A stretch of 64,000 bases of DNA from Shewanella jiangmenensis (GTDB lineage: Bacteria > Pseudomonadota > Gammaproteobacteria > Enterobacterales > Shewanellaceae), in NCBI RefSeq assembly GCF_018596335.1, contig NZ_JAHEPS010000001.1, forward strand, positions 124,001 through 188,000, read 5' to 3'. Below, piece by piece: positions 8,249-18,203 of the stretch; position 1 is the stretch's first letter, and each line of letters begins with the position of its first letter. The notes under the pieces were generated by a model. The model did no database searches. It was not told where the DNA came from and saw only the letters and a list, made by a program, of their open reading frames with translations. The position numbers and the translations under genes are program-made.

Positions 8249-8989
8249 TCAGAAACCCAGGCTGGAGAGCAGGTCGTCAACTTCATCCTGACCGGTAACC
8301 ACATCCTGACGAAGTTCTGCATTTAAAATAGGACCTTCGGCCTCAATGGCACCGGGGCTGCTGCGCTGGATCTTATCTGTGCTGGGCTGCTCGCCAAATA
8401 CAGTCAACATCTGCACCAGGTTGCTTTCGACTTCGCGCACCAAATCAATTACCCGACGGATCATCTGACCGGTCAGATCCTGGAAATCCTGCGCCATCAA
8501 AATTTGATTAAGCAGCTCACGAAGACGCTCTGAATCCTGGGCACTGCGACTCATCAGCAGCTGTACATCGTGGCACAGACTTTTGAATTCGCTGAGTTCT
8601 ATGTCACGCCGCATCAGCTTATCCCATGCGGGAGTGACAGTTTGAATGTGGCTGATAAGCGCGTCGGCCAGCGGCAGGCACTCTTCAACGGCATCCATGG
8701 TTTTGTTGGCCGCCTGCTCGGTCATGTCGATGACGTAATTCAGGCGCTCTTTGGCGTCGGGAATATCGACACTGGCCAATTCCATCAGGCGGTTGTCGAG
8801 CTGAAAATCCGCCAGGGCGCTGTGAAGCTGACGGGTCAGCTTGCCGACTTCGTCAAAGAGTTCCTTTTGGATTGGGGCCGCCAATTCACGCAACATCATG
8901 TCGGCTTTTTCTTGCTCACCCTGGGTGAGCAAAGCGACTAATTCATGCGCCTGTTCGAGACTGATGAGCCCTGATGTTTGTGCCTGCAT
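8249..8989 (-). CDS. cheZ: CheY-P phosphatase CheZ
   Basis: The 246-residue helical protein carries the CheZ active-site segment (LMAQDFQDLTGQMIRRVIDLV, with the catalytic Gln in TGQ) and the C-terminal CheY-binding peptide QDEVDDLLSSLGF. Between them is a variable acidic linker. CheZ speeds loss of phosphate from CheY. It lies 13 bases after cheY and 15 before cheA, in the order expected for polar flagellates. Confidence 0.95.
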   Translation of the reverse strand: MQAQTSGLISLEQAHELVALLTQGEQEKADMMLRELAAPIQKELFDEVGKLTRQLHSALADFQLDNRLMELASVDIPDAKERLNYVIDMTEQAANKTMDAVEECLPLADALISHIQTVTPAWDKLMRRDIELSEFKSLCHDVQLLMSRSAQDSERLRELLNQILMAQDFQDLTGQMIRRVIDLVREVESNLVQMLTVFGEQPSTDKIQRSSPGAIEAEGPILNAELRQDVVTGQDEVDDLLSSLGF

Positions 8990-9002
8990 AGCTCATCCTT
9001 GC

Positions 9003-9386
9003 TCAACCGAGACGTTCGAAAATCTTATCCAGCTTCTCTTTCAGGGTAGCCGCGGTAAAAGGCTTAACCACGTAACCATTCACACCAGCCTGGGCGGCGG
9101 CAATGATTTGTTCACGCTTGGCCTCTGCGGTCACCATCAACACAGGGATATGCTTAAGATTTTCGTCGGCACGAATGGCTTTCAGCAGATCGATGCCCTG
9201 CATGCCGGGCATGTTCCAATCGGTGACCACAAAATCGAAATCGCCTTTTTGCAGCATTGGCAGGGCGGTCGAGCCATCATCTGCTTCCTGGGTGTTGTTG
9301 AAGCCCAAGTCTCGCAACAAGTTCTTGATGATACGTCTCATCGTTGAAAAGTCGTCAACAATGAGAATCTTCATATTCTTGTCCAA
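9003..9386 (-). CDS. cheY: Chemotaxis response regulator CheY
   Basis: This is a single receiver domain of 127 residues. It has the acidic pair in [23 protein letters not shown], the phosphorylated Asp in [13 protein letters not shown], the Thr switch in [13 protein letters not shown] and the Lys in [15 protein letters not shown]. Phospho-CheY binds FliM/FliN to change the direction of rotation. It is the first che gene after fliA, with a 43-base gap. Confidence 0.97.
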   Translation of the reverse strand: MDKNMKILIVDDFSTMRRIIKNLLRDLGFNNTQEADDGSTALPMLQKGDFDFVVTDWNMPGMQGIDLLKAIRADENLKHIPVLMVTAEAKREQIIAAAQAGVNGYVVKPFTAATLKEKLDKIFERLG

Positions 9387-9429
9387 GGTTTCCTCCGGTG
9401 AGCTGAAAATCTAACTGCTCATTAATGAA

Positions 9430-10149
9430 TTACACGTGTGTCCAATGCTTGAGTTTGGCTTTGAGCCTGAGCATCGCCTGACTGTGGATCTGGCATACCC
9501 GCGACTCACTTACATCAAGAATGGCACCTATTTCTTTTAAATTCAGTGCTTCGTCGTAATAAAGTGACAAAACCAGTGCGTCCCGTTCAGGTAATTGGCG
9601 GATAGCGTCAGCCAGCGCATGCTGAAACTCCCCTTCCGCCAACTCATCGTAGATGTCGTCTGTTTGTTCGCCATCGGGAACCAACACATCCTGCGAGACA
9701 CCTAAATCTTCTATCCCTATGATTTTACCGACAGAAACATCGTTGAGAATATGATGGTATTCATCCAGCGACATATCAAGTCTTTCGGCAATTTCACTGT
9801 CGCGGGCATCTCGCCCCAACTCTTGCTCCAACTCACCAATGACCTGGGCAACCCTTCGCTGGTTTTTATGCACGGAACGGGGTACCCAGTCGCCTTTACG
9901 GATTTCATCCAGCATGGCGCCACGAATACGAATACCGGCGAAAGTTTCAAATTTGGCCCCTTTACCACCGTCAAACTTGGCCGCAGCTTCGAGCAGGCCT
10001 ATCATGCCGGCCTGAAGCAAATCGTCCAACTGTACGGATGCGGGCAATCTGGCCAGCATATGGTGCGCGATTCTTTTTACCAGCGGTGCGTACTGTTCAA
10101 CGATGGAGGTTTTACTCTCCATGGAGGTATACGCCGCGGCTTTATTCAC
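9430..10149 (-). CDS. fliA: RNA polymerase sigma-28 factor FliA
   Basis: This 239-residue sigma factor has region 2 (LVKRIAHHMLARLPASVQLDDLLQAGMIGLLEAAAKFDGGKGAKFETFAGIRIRGAMLDEIRKGDW) and region 4 (LPERDALVLSLYYDEALNLKEIGAILDVSESRVCQIHSQAMLRLK). It directs late flagellar transcription and is held by FlgM (51224). Likely targets in this window are the promoters at 36048, 51157 and 53578. It overlaps flhG by 8 bases. Confidence 0.97.
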   Translation of the reverse strand: MNKAAAYTSMESKTSIVEQYAPLVKRIAHHMLARLPASVQLDDLLQAGMIGLLEAAAKFDGGKGAKFETFAGIRIRGAMLDEIRKGDWVPRSVHKNQRRVAQVIGELEQELGRDARDSEIAERLDMSLDEYHHILNDVSVGKIIGIEDLGVSQDVLVPDGEQTDDIYDELAEGEFQHALADAIRQLPERDALVLSLYYDEALNLKEIGAILDVSESRVCQIHSQAMLRLKAKLKHWTHV

Positions 10150-11023
10150 TCGCTCTGTCCTCTTGGATTTCGGGACGATTCACCAAACGCTCCACAAAGA
10201 ACTCCAGATGACCACCGGGCTGCTGGGGAATAGGCCAGCTGATAACCTTATTGGCCAGGCCGTGATAGGCAATCGCGGCAGGAGACTTGGGATAGGCCTC
10301 TACAATCAATTTTTGCTTACGTACTGATTTTCGCAAGTTTTCATCGAAGGGAATTGTTGCTACCAGCTCCAGTGCCACATCGAGGAAACGGTCTGTTACC
10401 TTGCTGAGTTTAGCAAATAACTCCATTCCTTCGCGCAGACTGCGCACCATATTTGCAACAATTTTGAAGCGGAACACACCGTGTTCACGACTGAGGATTT
10501 TAATCAGGGCATAGGCATCGGTGATGGATGTCGGTTCATCACACACCACCACCAATACATCCTGGGCCGCACGGGAGAAACTGAGCACCATGTCAGAAAT
10601 GCCGGCTGCGGTATCCACAATCAGCACATCAAACTGGGTACGCATTTCACTGAACGCGCGGATAAGGCCGGCATGCTGGGCGGAGGTAAGCTCCACCATC
10701 GCCTGGGTGCCTGACGTAGCAGGCACAATACCTATGCCTTTGGGGCCACGCAAAATAATATCGTCAAGCTCGGCGTCGCCTGAAAGCACATGGGAGAGGT
10801 TTTTTTCAGCCCTGAGGCCGAGCATCACATCGACGTTGGCAAGCCCCAGATCCGCGTCCAGTACCAATACCCGCTTGCCCTTTTCTGCCAGAGCCACAGC
10901 CGTATTGATGGACACGCTGGTTTTACCCACCCCACCCTTGCCGCCGGTCACGGCGATCACTTTTACTTTTTCGTTATATGGCTGATTCATCATACGTAAA
11001 CCGCTTGCTTGATCACGGGTCAT
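10142..11023 (-). CDS. flhG: Flagellar number regulator FlhG (FleN), MinD-like ATPase
   Basis: The protein has the MinD/ParA deviant Walker A (KVIAVTGGKGGVGKTSVSINTAVALAEKGKRVLVLDADLGLANVDVMLG) and FDVLIVDTAAGISDMVLSFSRA. In polar flagellates FlhG limits flagella to one by restraining FlrA/FleQ and FlhF. I chose ATG 11023, just inside the flhF stop, because the N-terminus MTRDQASGLR fits the FleN/FlhG start, which carries the FleQ-binding DQAxGLR segment. In-frame ATGs at 11041 and 11071 lie inside flhF. It is coupled to flhF upstream and fliA downstream. Confidence 0.95.
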   Translation of the reverse strand: MTRDQASGLRMMNQPYNEKVKVIAVTGGKGGVGKTSVSINTAVALAEKGKRVLVLDADLGLANVDVMLGLRAEKNLSHVLSGDAELDDIILRGPKGIGIVPATSGTQAMVELTSAQHAGLIRAFSEMRTQFDVLIVDTAAGISDMVLSFSRAAQDVLVVVCDEPTSITDAYALIKILSREHGVFRFKIVANMVRSLREGMELFAKLSKVTDRFLDVALELVATIPFDENLRKSVRKQKLIVEAYPKSPAAIAYHGLANKVISWPIPQQPGGHLEFFVERLVNRPEIQEDRASE

Positions 11024-11027
11024 AGCT

Positions 11028-12419
11028 TCACTCAAACGCATAGGCCGTGTTGTCCGACCATTGATTGTCATCGACGCCCTGATACTCAGGTTGATTTAGG
11101 GCGTCGAGCGCCTGTCTTGCCAATGTCAGGGTATCGGCCACTTTCATGTCTTCCGGAACGCGCTGTCCGTTGGTGACATAACTGAGCGGCAGACCACTCT
11201 GAATGAGAACGCTCAGTGCTCCTGCCAGAGACACGGATTCGTCCAGTTTTGTCAGCACAGCCCCCGACAGAGGGATGCGCTGAAAATGTTTTACTGCGTC
11301 CTGAAGCACGCGTCGCTGCGCCGTTGCTGACAATACCAGATAACTGCGAATCGGCAAGGCGCTGTTAGACGTCAAATTGTCCAGTTGCTCAACCAGACGC
11401 ATATCGCGCTGGCCCATACCGGCGGTATCTATCAATACTAGCTTGCGATTACGCAGCTGATAAAGAATTTGTTGCAACTCATTGAGATCATGGGCTTGCT
11501 TTACCGGACACCCCATGATTTTGCCATAAGTTGCCAATTGCTCAAAGGCTCCGATGCGATAATGATCTGTGGTGATAAGTGCCACCTGATCAGCGCCGTG
11601 ATGGGCGGCGAAACGGGCGGCAATTTTAGCGATAGAGGTGGTTTTACCCACGCCGGTGGGGCCAACAAAAGCCACTACACCGCCACGACGAACAATATCA
11701 TCACCTTGATTATCAAGCATATTTGCCAAACTTTGTGGCAAGGCTTTCACAAGATCAGCCGGGCTGTAATGTTGTGACAACCCCGCAAGTTTCGCGGCGA
11801 CTGCCGGTGAAAACTCCGCCTCCAGCAGCCGGGTTTCGAGCATGGCGCCCACAGGATCAGTGCGCTTTTTTTGCTCCATCATCAAAGAGGACACCTGATG
11901 GGTCAGCAAATTACGCAGTGACGCCAGCTCATCCTTCATCGCATCGAGCTCCAGCTGGCTGCGATTGGCAGCGCGGGATTTGTCAGCATCCGGAGTAAAC
12001 ACGGCCTGGCGCGGCGCTTCTTTGGCTTTCAGCGAAGGGGCTTCCAGGCCACGGGCCCAAGCCGGTAAATCATCATCTTCAACCGAGCGGCCCATCTGCT
12101 TATCCATACGGCTTTGCTGACGCTCAAGCAGTGCCTGCAGCGAATCGGCCGGTACTTCGTTGGTTTTTTGACGGCTGGTGCGCACCACGTTTTTGGCGGC
12201 GAGCGACACCTTGTCGTCGGTCAGTTCGTCAAAGGGATTGGTCGGCGCGGATTTGGCGTCAAGCTTAGGTTTAGGCTCGTCATAATCCACCGCCGCCACG
12301 ATTTCGATGCCGCCTGTGACCTTTTTATTGGACATTATGACAGCGTCAGCACCGAGGGTATCTTTCACCTGAGCCAGAGCGGCGCGCATATCTTTTGCAA
12401 AGAAACGTTTGATTTTCAA
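11028..12419 (-). CDS. flhF: Flagellar placement GTPase FlhF
   Basis: The 463-residue protein has the basic N-terminal segment of FlhF (MKIKRFFAKDMRAALAQVKDTLGADAVIMSNKKV), a variable B domain, and a C-terminal SRP-type GTPase NG domain (FVGPTGVGKTTSIAKIAARFAA, LITTDHYRIGAFEQL, LVLIDTAGMGQRD, TKLDES). FlhF marks the cell pole for flagellum assembly and recruits FliF. It is 12 bases after flhA and next to its partner flhG. Confidence 0.97.
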   Translation of the reverse strand: MKIKRFFAKDMRAALAQVKDTLGADAVIMSNKKVTGGIEIVAAVDYDEPKPKLDAKSAPTNPFDELTDDKVSLAAKNVVRTSRQKTNEVPADSLQALLERQQSRMDKQMGRSVEDDDLPAWARGLEAPSLKAKEAPRQAVFTPDADKSRAANRSQLELDAMKDELASLRNLLTHQVSSLMMEQKKRTDPVGAMLETRLLEAEFSPAVAAKLAGLSQHYSPADLVKALPQSLANMLDNQGDDIVRRGGVVAFVGPTGVGKTTSIAKIAARFAAHHGADQVALITTDHYRIGAFEQLATYGKIMGCPVKQAHDLNELQQILYQLRNRKLVLIDTAGMGQRDMRLVEQLDNLTSNSALPIRSYLVLSATAQRRVLQDAVKHFQRIPLSGAVLTKLDESVSLAGALSVLIQSGLPLSYVTNGQRVPEDMKVADTLTLARQALDALNQPEYQGVDDNQWSDNTAYAFE

Positions 12420-12431
12420 TTTACTGCCCTC

Positions 12432-14531
12432 TTACTGGCCCACGGCTGACACAATTCTTATCTGCTTCTCGTCGGGAACTTCCTGGTAGGAAATCACCCT
12501 CAGGTTGGGAATGGTGTATTTCACAAAGCGCGACAGTGTCGAACGCAGCATTCCCGATGTAAGCAGGATGGCGGGTTGCCCTACCATTTCCTGCCGCTGA
12601 GCGGCGTCAGCCAGTGACTGTTGCATCCGCTCGGCCAATCCGGGTTCGATGTTTGGACCTTCGCCCCCGGATGCCTGCATCGACTGATGCAACATCTGTT
12701 CCAACTCTGGCGCCAAAGTAATGACGGGGATTTCGGCCTCGGGCCCGGCGATTTCCTGAACAATCATACGTTTGAGTGCAATACGTACCGCAGCGGTCAG
12801 GACTTCGGTGTCGTTTGACTTAGTACCGTATTCCACCAGGGTTTGCACTATGGTACGCAGATCCCGCACCGAGACCCCTTCGTTGAGCAGGTTTTGCATC
12901 ACCTTCACCACATTACCAAGGGACATCACATCAGGAATAAAGCCATCCACAAGCTTGGGTGAATGCTTGGCGAGAATGTCCATCAGCTGCTGCACTTCTT
13001 CATAGCCAAGCAACTTGGATGCGTTATTGGTGAGCACCTGGCTGATATGGGTGGCCACCACGGTCGCGGCGTCTACCACGGTATACCCCAGGGTCTGGGC
13101 GTGCTCGCGAAGCTCAGGGGCAATCCACACCGCTTCAAGACCAAAGGCCGGATCGCGGGTGACCACGCCATCAAGCTTGCCAAACACCTGCCCCGGGTTA
13201 ATCGCGAGTTCGCAGTCGTGGCGGATATCGGCTTCGCCGACCACCACGCCCATCAGTGACACCCGATAAGTGCTTGGGGCGAGGTCAAGGTTATCGCGGA
13301 TATGCACCGCCGGCACCAGAAAGCCAAGCTCCTGCGACAGTTTTTTGCGCACACCTTTGATGCGGGACAGAAGTTCGCCGCCCTGCCCCTTATCCACCAG
13401 CGGAATAAGCCGGTAACCCACTTCAAGGCCTATGGTATCGACATGACGTACATCGTCCCAGCCAAGCTCTTTGGGGCTGTTATCAAGCTTATCGACGGGA
13501 CCTGCCACTGCGGCTTCAAGTGCGGCCTGCTTGCGCTTTTCGATGCGTTTATGAAGGAAATAGGCACCGGCGCCGGTCAGGGCAGCAAAGGTTAAAAATG
13601 CCATGTGCGGCATGCCGGGCACTATGCCCATGATAAACAGCACGCCTGCAGCGATGCCAAGTGACTTGGGATTGTCAAACATCTGACTCATCACCATGCC
13701 GCCCATGTCGCCCTCTTCATTCTGACGGGTCACCATCAGCGCGGCAGCAATCGACAGCAGCAAACCCGGGATCTGTGCCACCAGGCCGTCACCTATGGTC
13801 AGCAGGGTATAAATTTCCACCGCCTGCATAAAACCCAGGTCGTGCTGCACCATGCCTATGATGAAACCACCGAGGATGTTGATAACAAGAATCAGGATCC
13901 CCGCTATCGCATCGCCTTTTACAAACTTTGACGCACCGTCCATGGCACCGTAGAAGTCAGCCTCTTTGGTAACTTCAGCGCGCCGGGTTCGCGCTTGCTC
14001 CTGATTGATAAGACCGGCGTTAAGGTCGGCATCAATGGCCATCTGTTTGCCGGGCATGGCATCCAGGGTAAAGCGGGCACTTACCTCGGAAATACGGCCG
14101 GCACCCTTGGTAACCACGGCAAAGTTGATGATGATAAGAATGAGGAACACTACCAGACCCACGGCATAGTTGCCGCCTATCACCACAGAGCCGAACGCCT
14201 CAATCACCTTACCGGCGGCATCAGGACCATTATGACCTTCAAGCAGTACGACCCGGGTCGAGGCAACGTTCAAGGCAAGTCTTAGCAGGGTTGCCACCAG
14301 CAGTACGGTGGGGAATGCGGCAAAATCCAGCGGCCGATTGGTGTAAATAGCCACCAGCAATACCACCAGTGCCAGCGCAATGTTGAATGAAAACAGGATG
14401 TCGAGCAAAAACGCCGGCATCGGCAACACTATCATCGCCAGTGCCGCCAGCACCAACGCGGGCGTTCCCAATCCACGCAGCGCAGACGGTTTTATCTTAC
14501 GGATTTGCCCAAGCTGACCCATTACATTCAT
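12432..14531 (-). CDS. flhA: Flagellar export gate protein FlhA
   Basis: The 699-residue protein has about eight membrane helices in its first half (for example ALVLAALAMIVLPMPAFLLDILFSFNIALALVVLLVAIY). The FHIPEP-type loop includes AVVTKGAGRISEVSARFTLDAMPGKQMAIDADLNAGLI. A large cytoplasmic domain receives export chaperones. FlhA forms the nonameric ring of the flagellar type III export gate. It is the first gene of the flhAFG-fliA-che operon, behind a sigma-54 promoter. Confidence 0.97.
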   Translation of the reverse strand: MNVMGQLGQIRKIKPSALRGLGTPALVLAALAMIVLPMPAFLLDILFSFNIALALVVLLVAIYTNRPLDFAAFPTVLLVATLLRLALNVASTRVVLLEGHNGPDAAGKVIEAFGSVVIGGNYAVGLVVFLILIIINFAVVTKGAGRISEVSARFTLDAMPGKQMAIDADLNAGLINQEQARTRRAEVTKEADFYGAMDGASKFVKGDAIAGILILVINILGGFIIGMVQHDLGFMQAVEIYTLLTIGDGLVAQIPGLLLSIAAALMVTRQNEEGDMGGMVMSQMFDNPKSLGIAAGVLFIMGIVPGMPHMAFLTFAALTGAGAYFLHKRIEKRKQAALEAAVAGPVDKLDNSPKELGWDDVRHVDTIGLEVGYRLIPLVDKGQGGELLSRIKGVRKKLSQELGFLVPAVHIRDNLDLAPSTYRVSLMGVVVGEADIRHDCELAINPGQVFGKLDGVVTRDPAFGLEAVWIAPELREHAQTLGYTVVDAATVVATHISQVLTNNASKLLGYEEVQQLMDILAKHSPKLVDGFIPDVMSLGNVVKVMQNLLNEGVSVRDLRTIVQTLVEYGTKSNDTEVLTAAVRIALKRMIVQEIAGPEAEIPVITLAPELEQMLHQSMQASGGEGPNIEPGLAERMQQSLADAAQRQEMVGQPAILLTSGMLRSTLSRFVKYTIPNLRVISYQEVPDEKQIRIVSAVGQ

Positions 14532-14567
14532 TCGACACTACCCAAAATTGACGCTTTGGCGCTACTC

Positions 14568-14585
14568 AGCAAATTTCAAGCCAAG
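14568..14585 (-). promoter_or_regulatory. Sigma-54 promoter of flhA operon
   Basis: On the minus strand the sequence CTTGGCTTGAAATTTGCT carries GG and GC separated by 10 bases, close to TGGCAC-N5-TTGC. The -12 element is about 37 bases before the flhA ATG. FlrA is the expected activator. Confidence 0.75.
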
Positions 14586-14619
14586 ACGTAGCGGCGCTGA
14601 GGCGGGTGTGAACAAGCGG

Positions 14620-15753
14620 TCAGTATTTGTACTCGTCGGGAATAGGCTGATTAAGCGGAATGGGGGTTGGGCGTTTACCCCGCCCTTTGCGGTACTGACG
14701 CAGCTGAAATACATAGGCAAGTACCTGAGCAACCGCCGTAAAAAGCCCATCCGGGATTTGCTGATTAAGCTTGGTGGTGTGATAAATGGCCCGCGCCAGC
14801 GGCGGCGCCGAGACTATCGCAATATCGTATTCACGGGCAATTTCGCGGATTTTAAAAGCAACTGAGTCAACGCCTTTGGCAAGCACGAAGGGCGCCGGCG
14901 AACGTTTGGCATCGTATTTCAGCGCCACGGCAAAGTGCTCGGGGTTTACCACTATCACATCGGCGTTGGGCACTTCGGCCATCATCCGGCGCATGGCGAT
15001 TTCCCGCTGCATTTGCCGCACCCGCCCTTTGACCTCGGGTTTACCTTCGGTGTCTTTATACTCGTCTTTCACTTCCTGCTTGGTCATCTTGAGCTGCTTC
15101 TTGTGATTCCACAGCTGAAACGGCACATCTATCACCACAATCAGCAAGGTCGAGCAGCACAGCAGCAAAAACATCCACGCCAATAGGTCGAGCGAGTGGT
15201 AAACGTTCGACGGCAGGTGCTCCATAGACAAACGCAGGATTTCATCGAAAAACAGCGCCAGCAGCAGGTAAGCGCAAATGGCCACTACCGAAAACTTGGC
15301 GATACCTTTAGCAAGCTCCACCAGCGCCTGCACCCCGAACATCCGCTTGAAACCCGCCATCGGGCTCATTTTGCTGGCCTTGGGCATGATCCCGTGACTG
15401 GAAAAGGTCATGCCACCGAGCACTATGTTGCCGGCAAAGGCAATGGCCGCAAGCAAAAACACTAACGACAGCACGGGAAATACCAACTCTTTGCCTATCG
15501 GGATCCAAATATTCAGCATGGTATTGGTATCAAATACCTGCTCACGGGTCTGGGTAAGAGTGAGTTCCATCACCCGATAAAGCGCCTTGGACAAACTGGG
15601 GCCAAGCAGCAAAAAGCCTATCGCGGAGGCAAGCAACACCGCCGAGGTGCCAAGTTCTTTGGATCGGGCGACCTGACCTTTTTCCCGAGCTTGTTCAAGC
15701 CGCCTCCCCGTGGGCTCCTCTGTACGTTCCTGACTGCTGTCGTTCTCTGCCAT
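14620..15753 (-). CDS. flhB: Flagellar export switch protein FlhB (NPEH variant)
   Basis: This 377-residue protein starts with MAENDSSQERTEEPTGRRLEQAREKGQVARSKEL, has four membrane helices, and a cytoplasmic domain with the self-cleavage site read here as NPEH (VVNPEHFAVALKYDAKRSPAPFVLAKG) instead of the commoner NPTH. FlhB switches export from rod/hook proteins to filament proteins after signals from FliK. The Asn-Pro bond that is cut is kept. Its start abuts the fliR stop. It ends the fliK-flhB operon. Confidence 0.97.
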   Translation of the reverse strand: MAENDSSQERTEEPTGRRLEQAREKGQVARSKELGTSAVLLASAIGFLLLGPSLSKALYRVMELTLTQTREQVFDTNTMLNIWIPIGKELVFPVLSLVFLLAAIAFAGNIVLGGMTFSSHGIMPKASKMSPMAGFKRMFGVQALVELAKGIAKFSVVAICAYLLLALFFDEILRLSMEHLPSNVYHSLDLLAWMFLLLCCSTLLIVVIDVPFQLWNHKKQLKMTKQEVKDEYKDTEGKPEVKGRVRQMQREIAMRRMMAEVPNADVIVVNPEHFAVALKYDAKRSPAPFVLAKGVDSVAFKIREIAREYDIAIVSAPPLARAIYHTTKLNQQIPDGLFTAVAQVLAYVFQLRQYRKGRGKRPTPIPLNQPIPDEYKY

Positions 15754-16542
15754 CTAGTTCACCTGGCATTGAATTTCGGTGATATCGCAAAGCAAGATCT
15801 GCGCCGCTTGCCAAATCTCATCAAAGTGCGACATCACAGGCTCGAGGGTCAGCCACAGGATAAAAAGCCCGCTTATCATCACCACCGGAAAACCGATGGC
15901 AAAAATATTGAGCTGGGGCGCGGCGCGGGTCATCACGCCGAATGAGAGATTTATCAGTAGCAAGGCAATAATGGCCGACAACGACATAGTGAGCGCAGCG
16001 CCAAACATATAGCTGCCCCACATAGCAAGCTCGCGATAACCTGCAATACTGATGCCGGACATGGACACCGGCAGGGTATCGAAGCTTTCGACCAACATGC
16101 GGATCATCAAGAGGTGGCCGTCCACGGCCAAAAAAATCAAGGTGGCTAACAACAGGAAAAAGTTACCCAGCACAGGGGTTTGCTGGCCAGACGACGGGTC
16201 AACCATAAAGGAAAAGCCAAGACTGGTTTGCATCCCGATGATTTGGCCGGTGAGCACAAAGATTTGCATCATCATCAGCGCAACCATACCCATGGCCACC
16301 CCAATAAGGATTTGCTGGGCGCTGATAAATACCGAGCTTAACGCAAACAATTCACCTTCAGGCATGGGCGGTAACACGGGGGCAATGGCAAAGGTCACCG
16401 CAAGCGAGAGCAGCAGGCGAACCCGGGTCGGCGTGGTGTTTGCCCCAAAAACCGGCATTACCATAAACATGGCCGAAATGCGAAACATCGGCCAGGCATA
16501 GCCCTTGATGGTATCCATCAGTGTGGAGAGCAGCACTTCCAT
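15754..16542 (-). CDS. fliR: Flagellar export gate protein FliR
   Basis: The 262-residue integral membrane protein has six hydrophobic helices. Family segments include FRISAMFMVMPVFGANTTPTRVRLLLSLAVTFAIAPVLPP and LVDPSSGQQTPVLGNFF-like loops. FliR joins FliP and FliQ in the core export channel. It follows fliQ by 45 bases and abuts flhB. Confidence 0.96.
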   Translation of the reverse strand: MEVLLSTLMDTIKGYAWPMFRISAMFMVMPVFGANTTPTRVRLLLSLAVTFAIAPVLPPMPEGELFALSSVFISAQQILIGVAMGMVALMMMQIFVLTGQIIGMQTSLGFSFMVDPSSGQQTPVLGNFFLLLATLIFLAVDGHLLMIRMLVESFDTLPVSMSGISIAGYRELAMWGSYMFGAALTMSLSAIIALLLINLSFGVMTRAAPQLNIFAIGFPVVMISGLFILWLTLEPVMSHFDEIWQAAQILLCDITEIQCQVN

Positions 16543-16587
16543 CAGTGAGCGGCGCCCATCAATTTACCACCTCCATCAGCCTAATCC

Positions 16588-16857
16588 TCAGCCTACAACC
16601 TGAGGGATCTGGTTTACCATCTCAATAAAGAAGTCCATCATGGTGCGCACCAGCCAGTGGCCCGCAATCATCAGCGCCAGCAAGGTAACTATCAGACGCG
16701 GCAAAAAACTGAGCGTTTGTTCGTTGATGGAGGTCGCGGCCTGAAACACCGCCACAATCAGACCGACGATGAGCCCGGGCACCACAATCACTGTCACCAT
16801 CATCACGATAACGGCCAGCGCCTCGCGGAATATGTCAATCAGGGCTTCTGGTGTCAT
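16588..16857 (-). CDS. fliQ: Flagellar export gate protein FliQ
   Basis: The 89-residue protein has two membrane helices (VIVMMVTVIVVPGLIVGLIVAVFQAATSINEQTLSFLPRLIVTLLALMIAG). I chose ATG 16857, giving the standard start MTPEALIDIFREAL and standard length. A longer frame would run back into fliP. FliQ packs around FliP in the export gate. Confidence 0.95.
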   Translation of the reverse strand: MTPEALIDIFREALAVIVMMVTVIVVPGLIVGLIVAVFQAATSINEQTLSFLPRLIVTLLALMIAGHWLVRTMMDFFIEMVNQIPQVVG

Positions 16858-16864
16858 ATCGACC

Positions 16865-17608
16865 TCAGGTGGCGAAACTGTTTGCCAGGGTGCCGAGCAC
16901 CAGGCTCCAGCCATCTACCAGCACAAACAGCATGATTTTAAACGGCAAAGACACAATCATCGGCGACAGCATCATCATACCCATGGCCATCAGGATGCTG
17001 GCGACCACCAGATCTATCACCAAAAAGGGCACAAACAGCATAAAGCCTATCTGAAATGCGGTTTTCAGCTCGCTGGTGATAAAGGCTGGCACCAGCACCG
17101 ACATAGGTGCCTCCTCCGGCGTCTTGATGTCGGTGTAACCGGCGATATTGACGAAGGTTTCCAAGTCGGTGAGCCTTACCTGCGACAACATAAAGGCGCG
17201 CAGCGGCTCTTTTCCCTTGTCAAAGGCCTGCACTATGGTGAGCTCTTCATCCATATAGGGTTTAACACCCTGCTCATAAATCTTGTCAAACACCGGCGCC
17301 ATGATGAAAAAGGTCATAAACAGGCTGATCCCAATCAGCACCTGATTTGATGGCGCCTGCTGCAGGCCAATGGCCTGACGCAGAAGCGACAGCGTCACCA
17401 CGATTCGGGTAAAGGAAGTGAGCATAATGACCATAGCAGGCAAAAAGCCAAGCGCCGTCATCAGCATCAAAATCTGTAACGTGACTGAGTACTGGGTACT
17501 GCCATCGGCATTGGTGGTCACAGTCACCGCCGGCAAGATGCCATCGGCGGCAATCGCCGGAAACGCCGTGACAAAGATGGCCACGAGCAAAATAAGTACC
17601 CGCATCAT
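16865..17608 (-). CDS. fliP: Flagellar export gate protein FliP
   Basis: The 247-residue protein has a cleavable signal peptide ([20 protein letters not shown]) and four membrane helices. Family motifs are [38 protein letters not shown] and [29 protein letters not shown] segments near the C-terminus. It forms the pentameric core of the export channel. It overlaps fliO by 4 bases. Confidence 0.97.
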   Translation of the reverse strand: MMRVLILLVAIFVTAFPAIAADGILPAVTVTTNADGSTQYSVTLQILMLMTALGFLPAMVIMLTSFTRIVVTLSLLRQAIGLQQAPSNQVLIGISLFMTFFIMAPVFDKIYEQGVKPYMDEELTIVQAFDKGKEPLRAFMLSQVRLTDLETFVNIAGYTDIKTPEEAPMSVLVPAFITSELKTAFQIGFMLFVPFLVIDLVVASILMAMGMMMLSPMIVSLPFKIMLFVLVDGWSLVLGTLANSFAT

Positions 17609-18180
17609 GGCTTATCTCCCCGTGCTTCATCGCGCTTGCTACTTGGCGGTACTGTTAACTGTGCGTCTGACGGAGCTGAACTTGTGTGTGTGAAGGCGCC
17701 TGACTCAGACTGCTGCGCCGCCCGTGCGAGTTTAAGCCGACTGGCAAAAGTCTCCTGAGGGACCGATACAGGCGACTCGAGCTTATCAATCAGGGTGACC
17801 TGGGATGAGGTTACCCCAAGGAGATACTGCTGGCCGTTAAGCTCCACCAGCACTACGCGTTCACGCTGACCAAGGGAGGTGGCCGCCAGGGGCTTGATAA
17901 GGCCGCTGCCGGAGGGCAACAGATTAAGCCGGCGCACTATATACGCCAGCACAAAAATCAATACCAGCACCGCAATAAGACCACCCACCATGCTGGCAAG
18001 GGTCGCCGCGTAACCGGCTTGGGGCGCTTGCTCGGCCAGGTTCGATGCTGCAGGGATCGATACAACTGTGCTGGATAAAGCAGGGCTCGATGCTGCTGCA
18101 CCCGATGAGGCCGTGCTCGAAACGGCCACAGCGGAGGCAACCAAGGTTGACGCAGCAACAGAAAGAAGGGCTAAGGACAC
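17605..18180 (-). CDS. fliO: Flagellar biosynthesis protein FliO
   Basis: The 191-residue protein has a Ser/Ala-rich N-terminus that could act as a signal sequence, a membrane helix ([19 protein letters not shown]) and the FliO domain ([53 protein letters not shown]). FliO helps assemble the FliP ring. The first 60 residues are low complexity, so the exact start is less sure. It lies between fliN and fliP. Confidence 0.93.
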   Translation of the reverse strand: MSLALLSVAASTLVASAVAVSSTASSGAAASSPALSSTVVSIPAASNLAEQAPQAGYAATLASMVGGLIAVLVLIFVLAYIVRRLNLLPSGSGLIKPLAATSLGQRERVVLVELNGQQYLLGVTSSQVTLIDKLESPVSVPQETFASRLKLARAAQQSESGAFTHTSSAPSDAQLTVPPSSKRDEARGDKP

Positions 18181-18203
18181 ACAATTTCCCCGCGAATTGA
18201 GCG

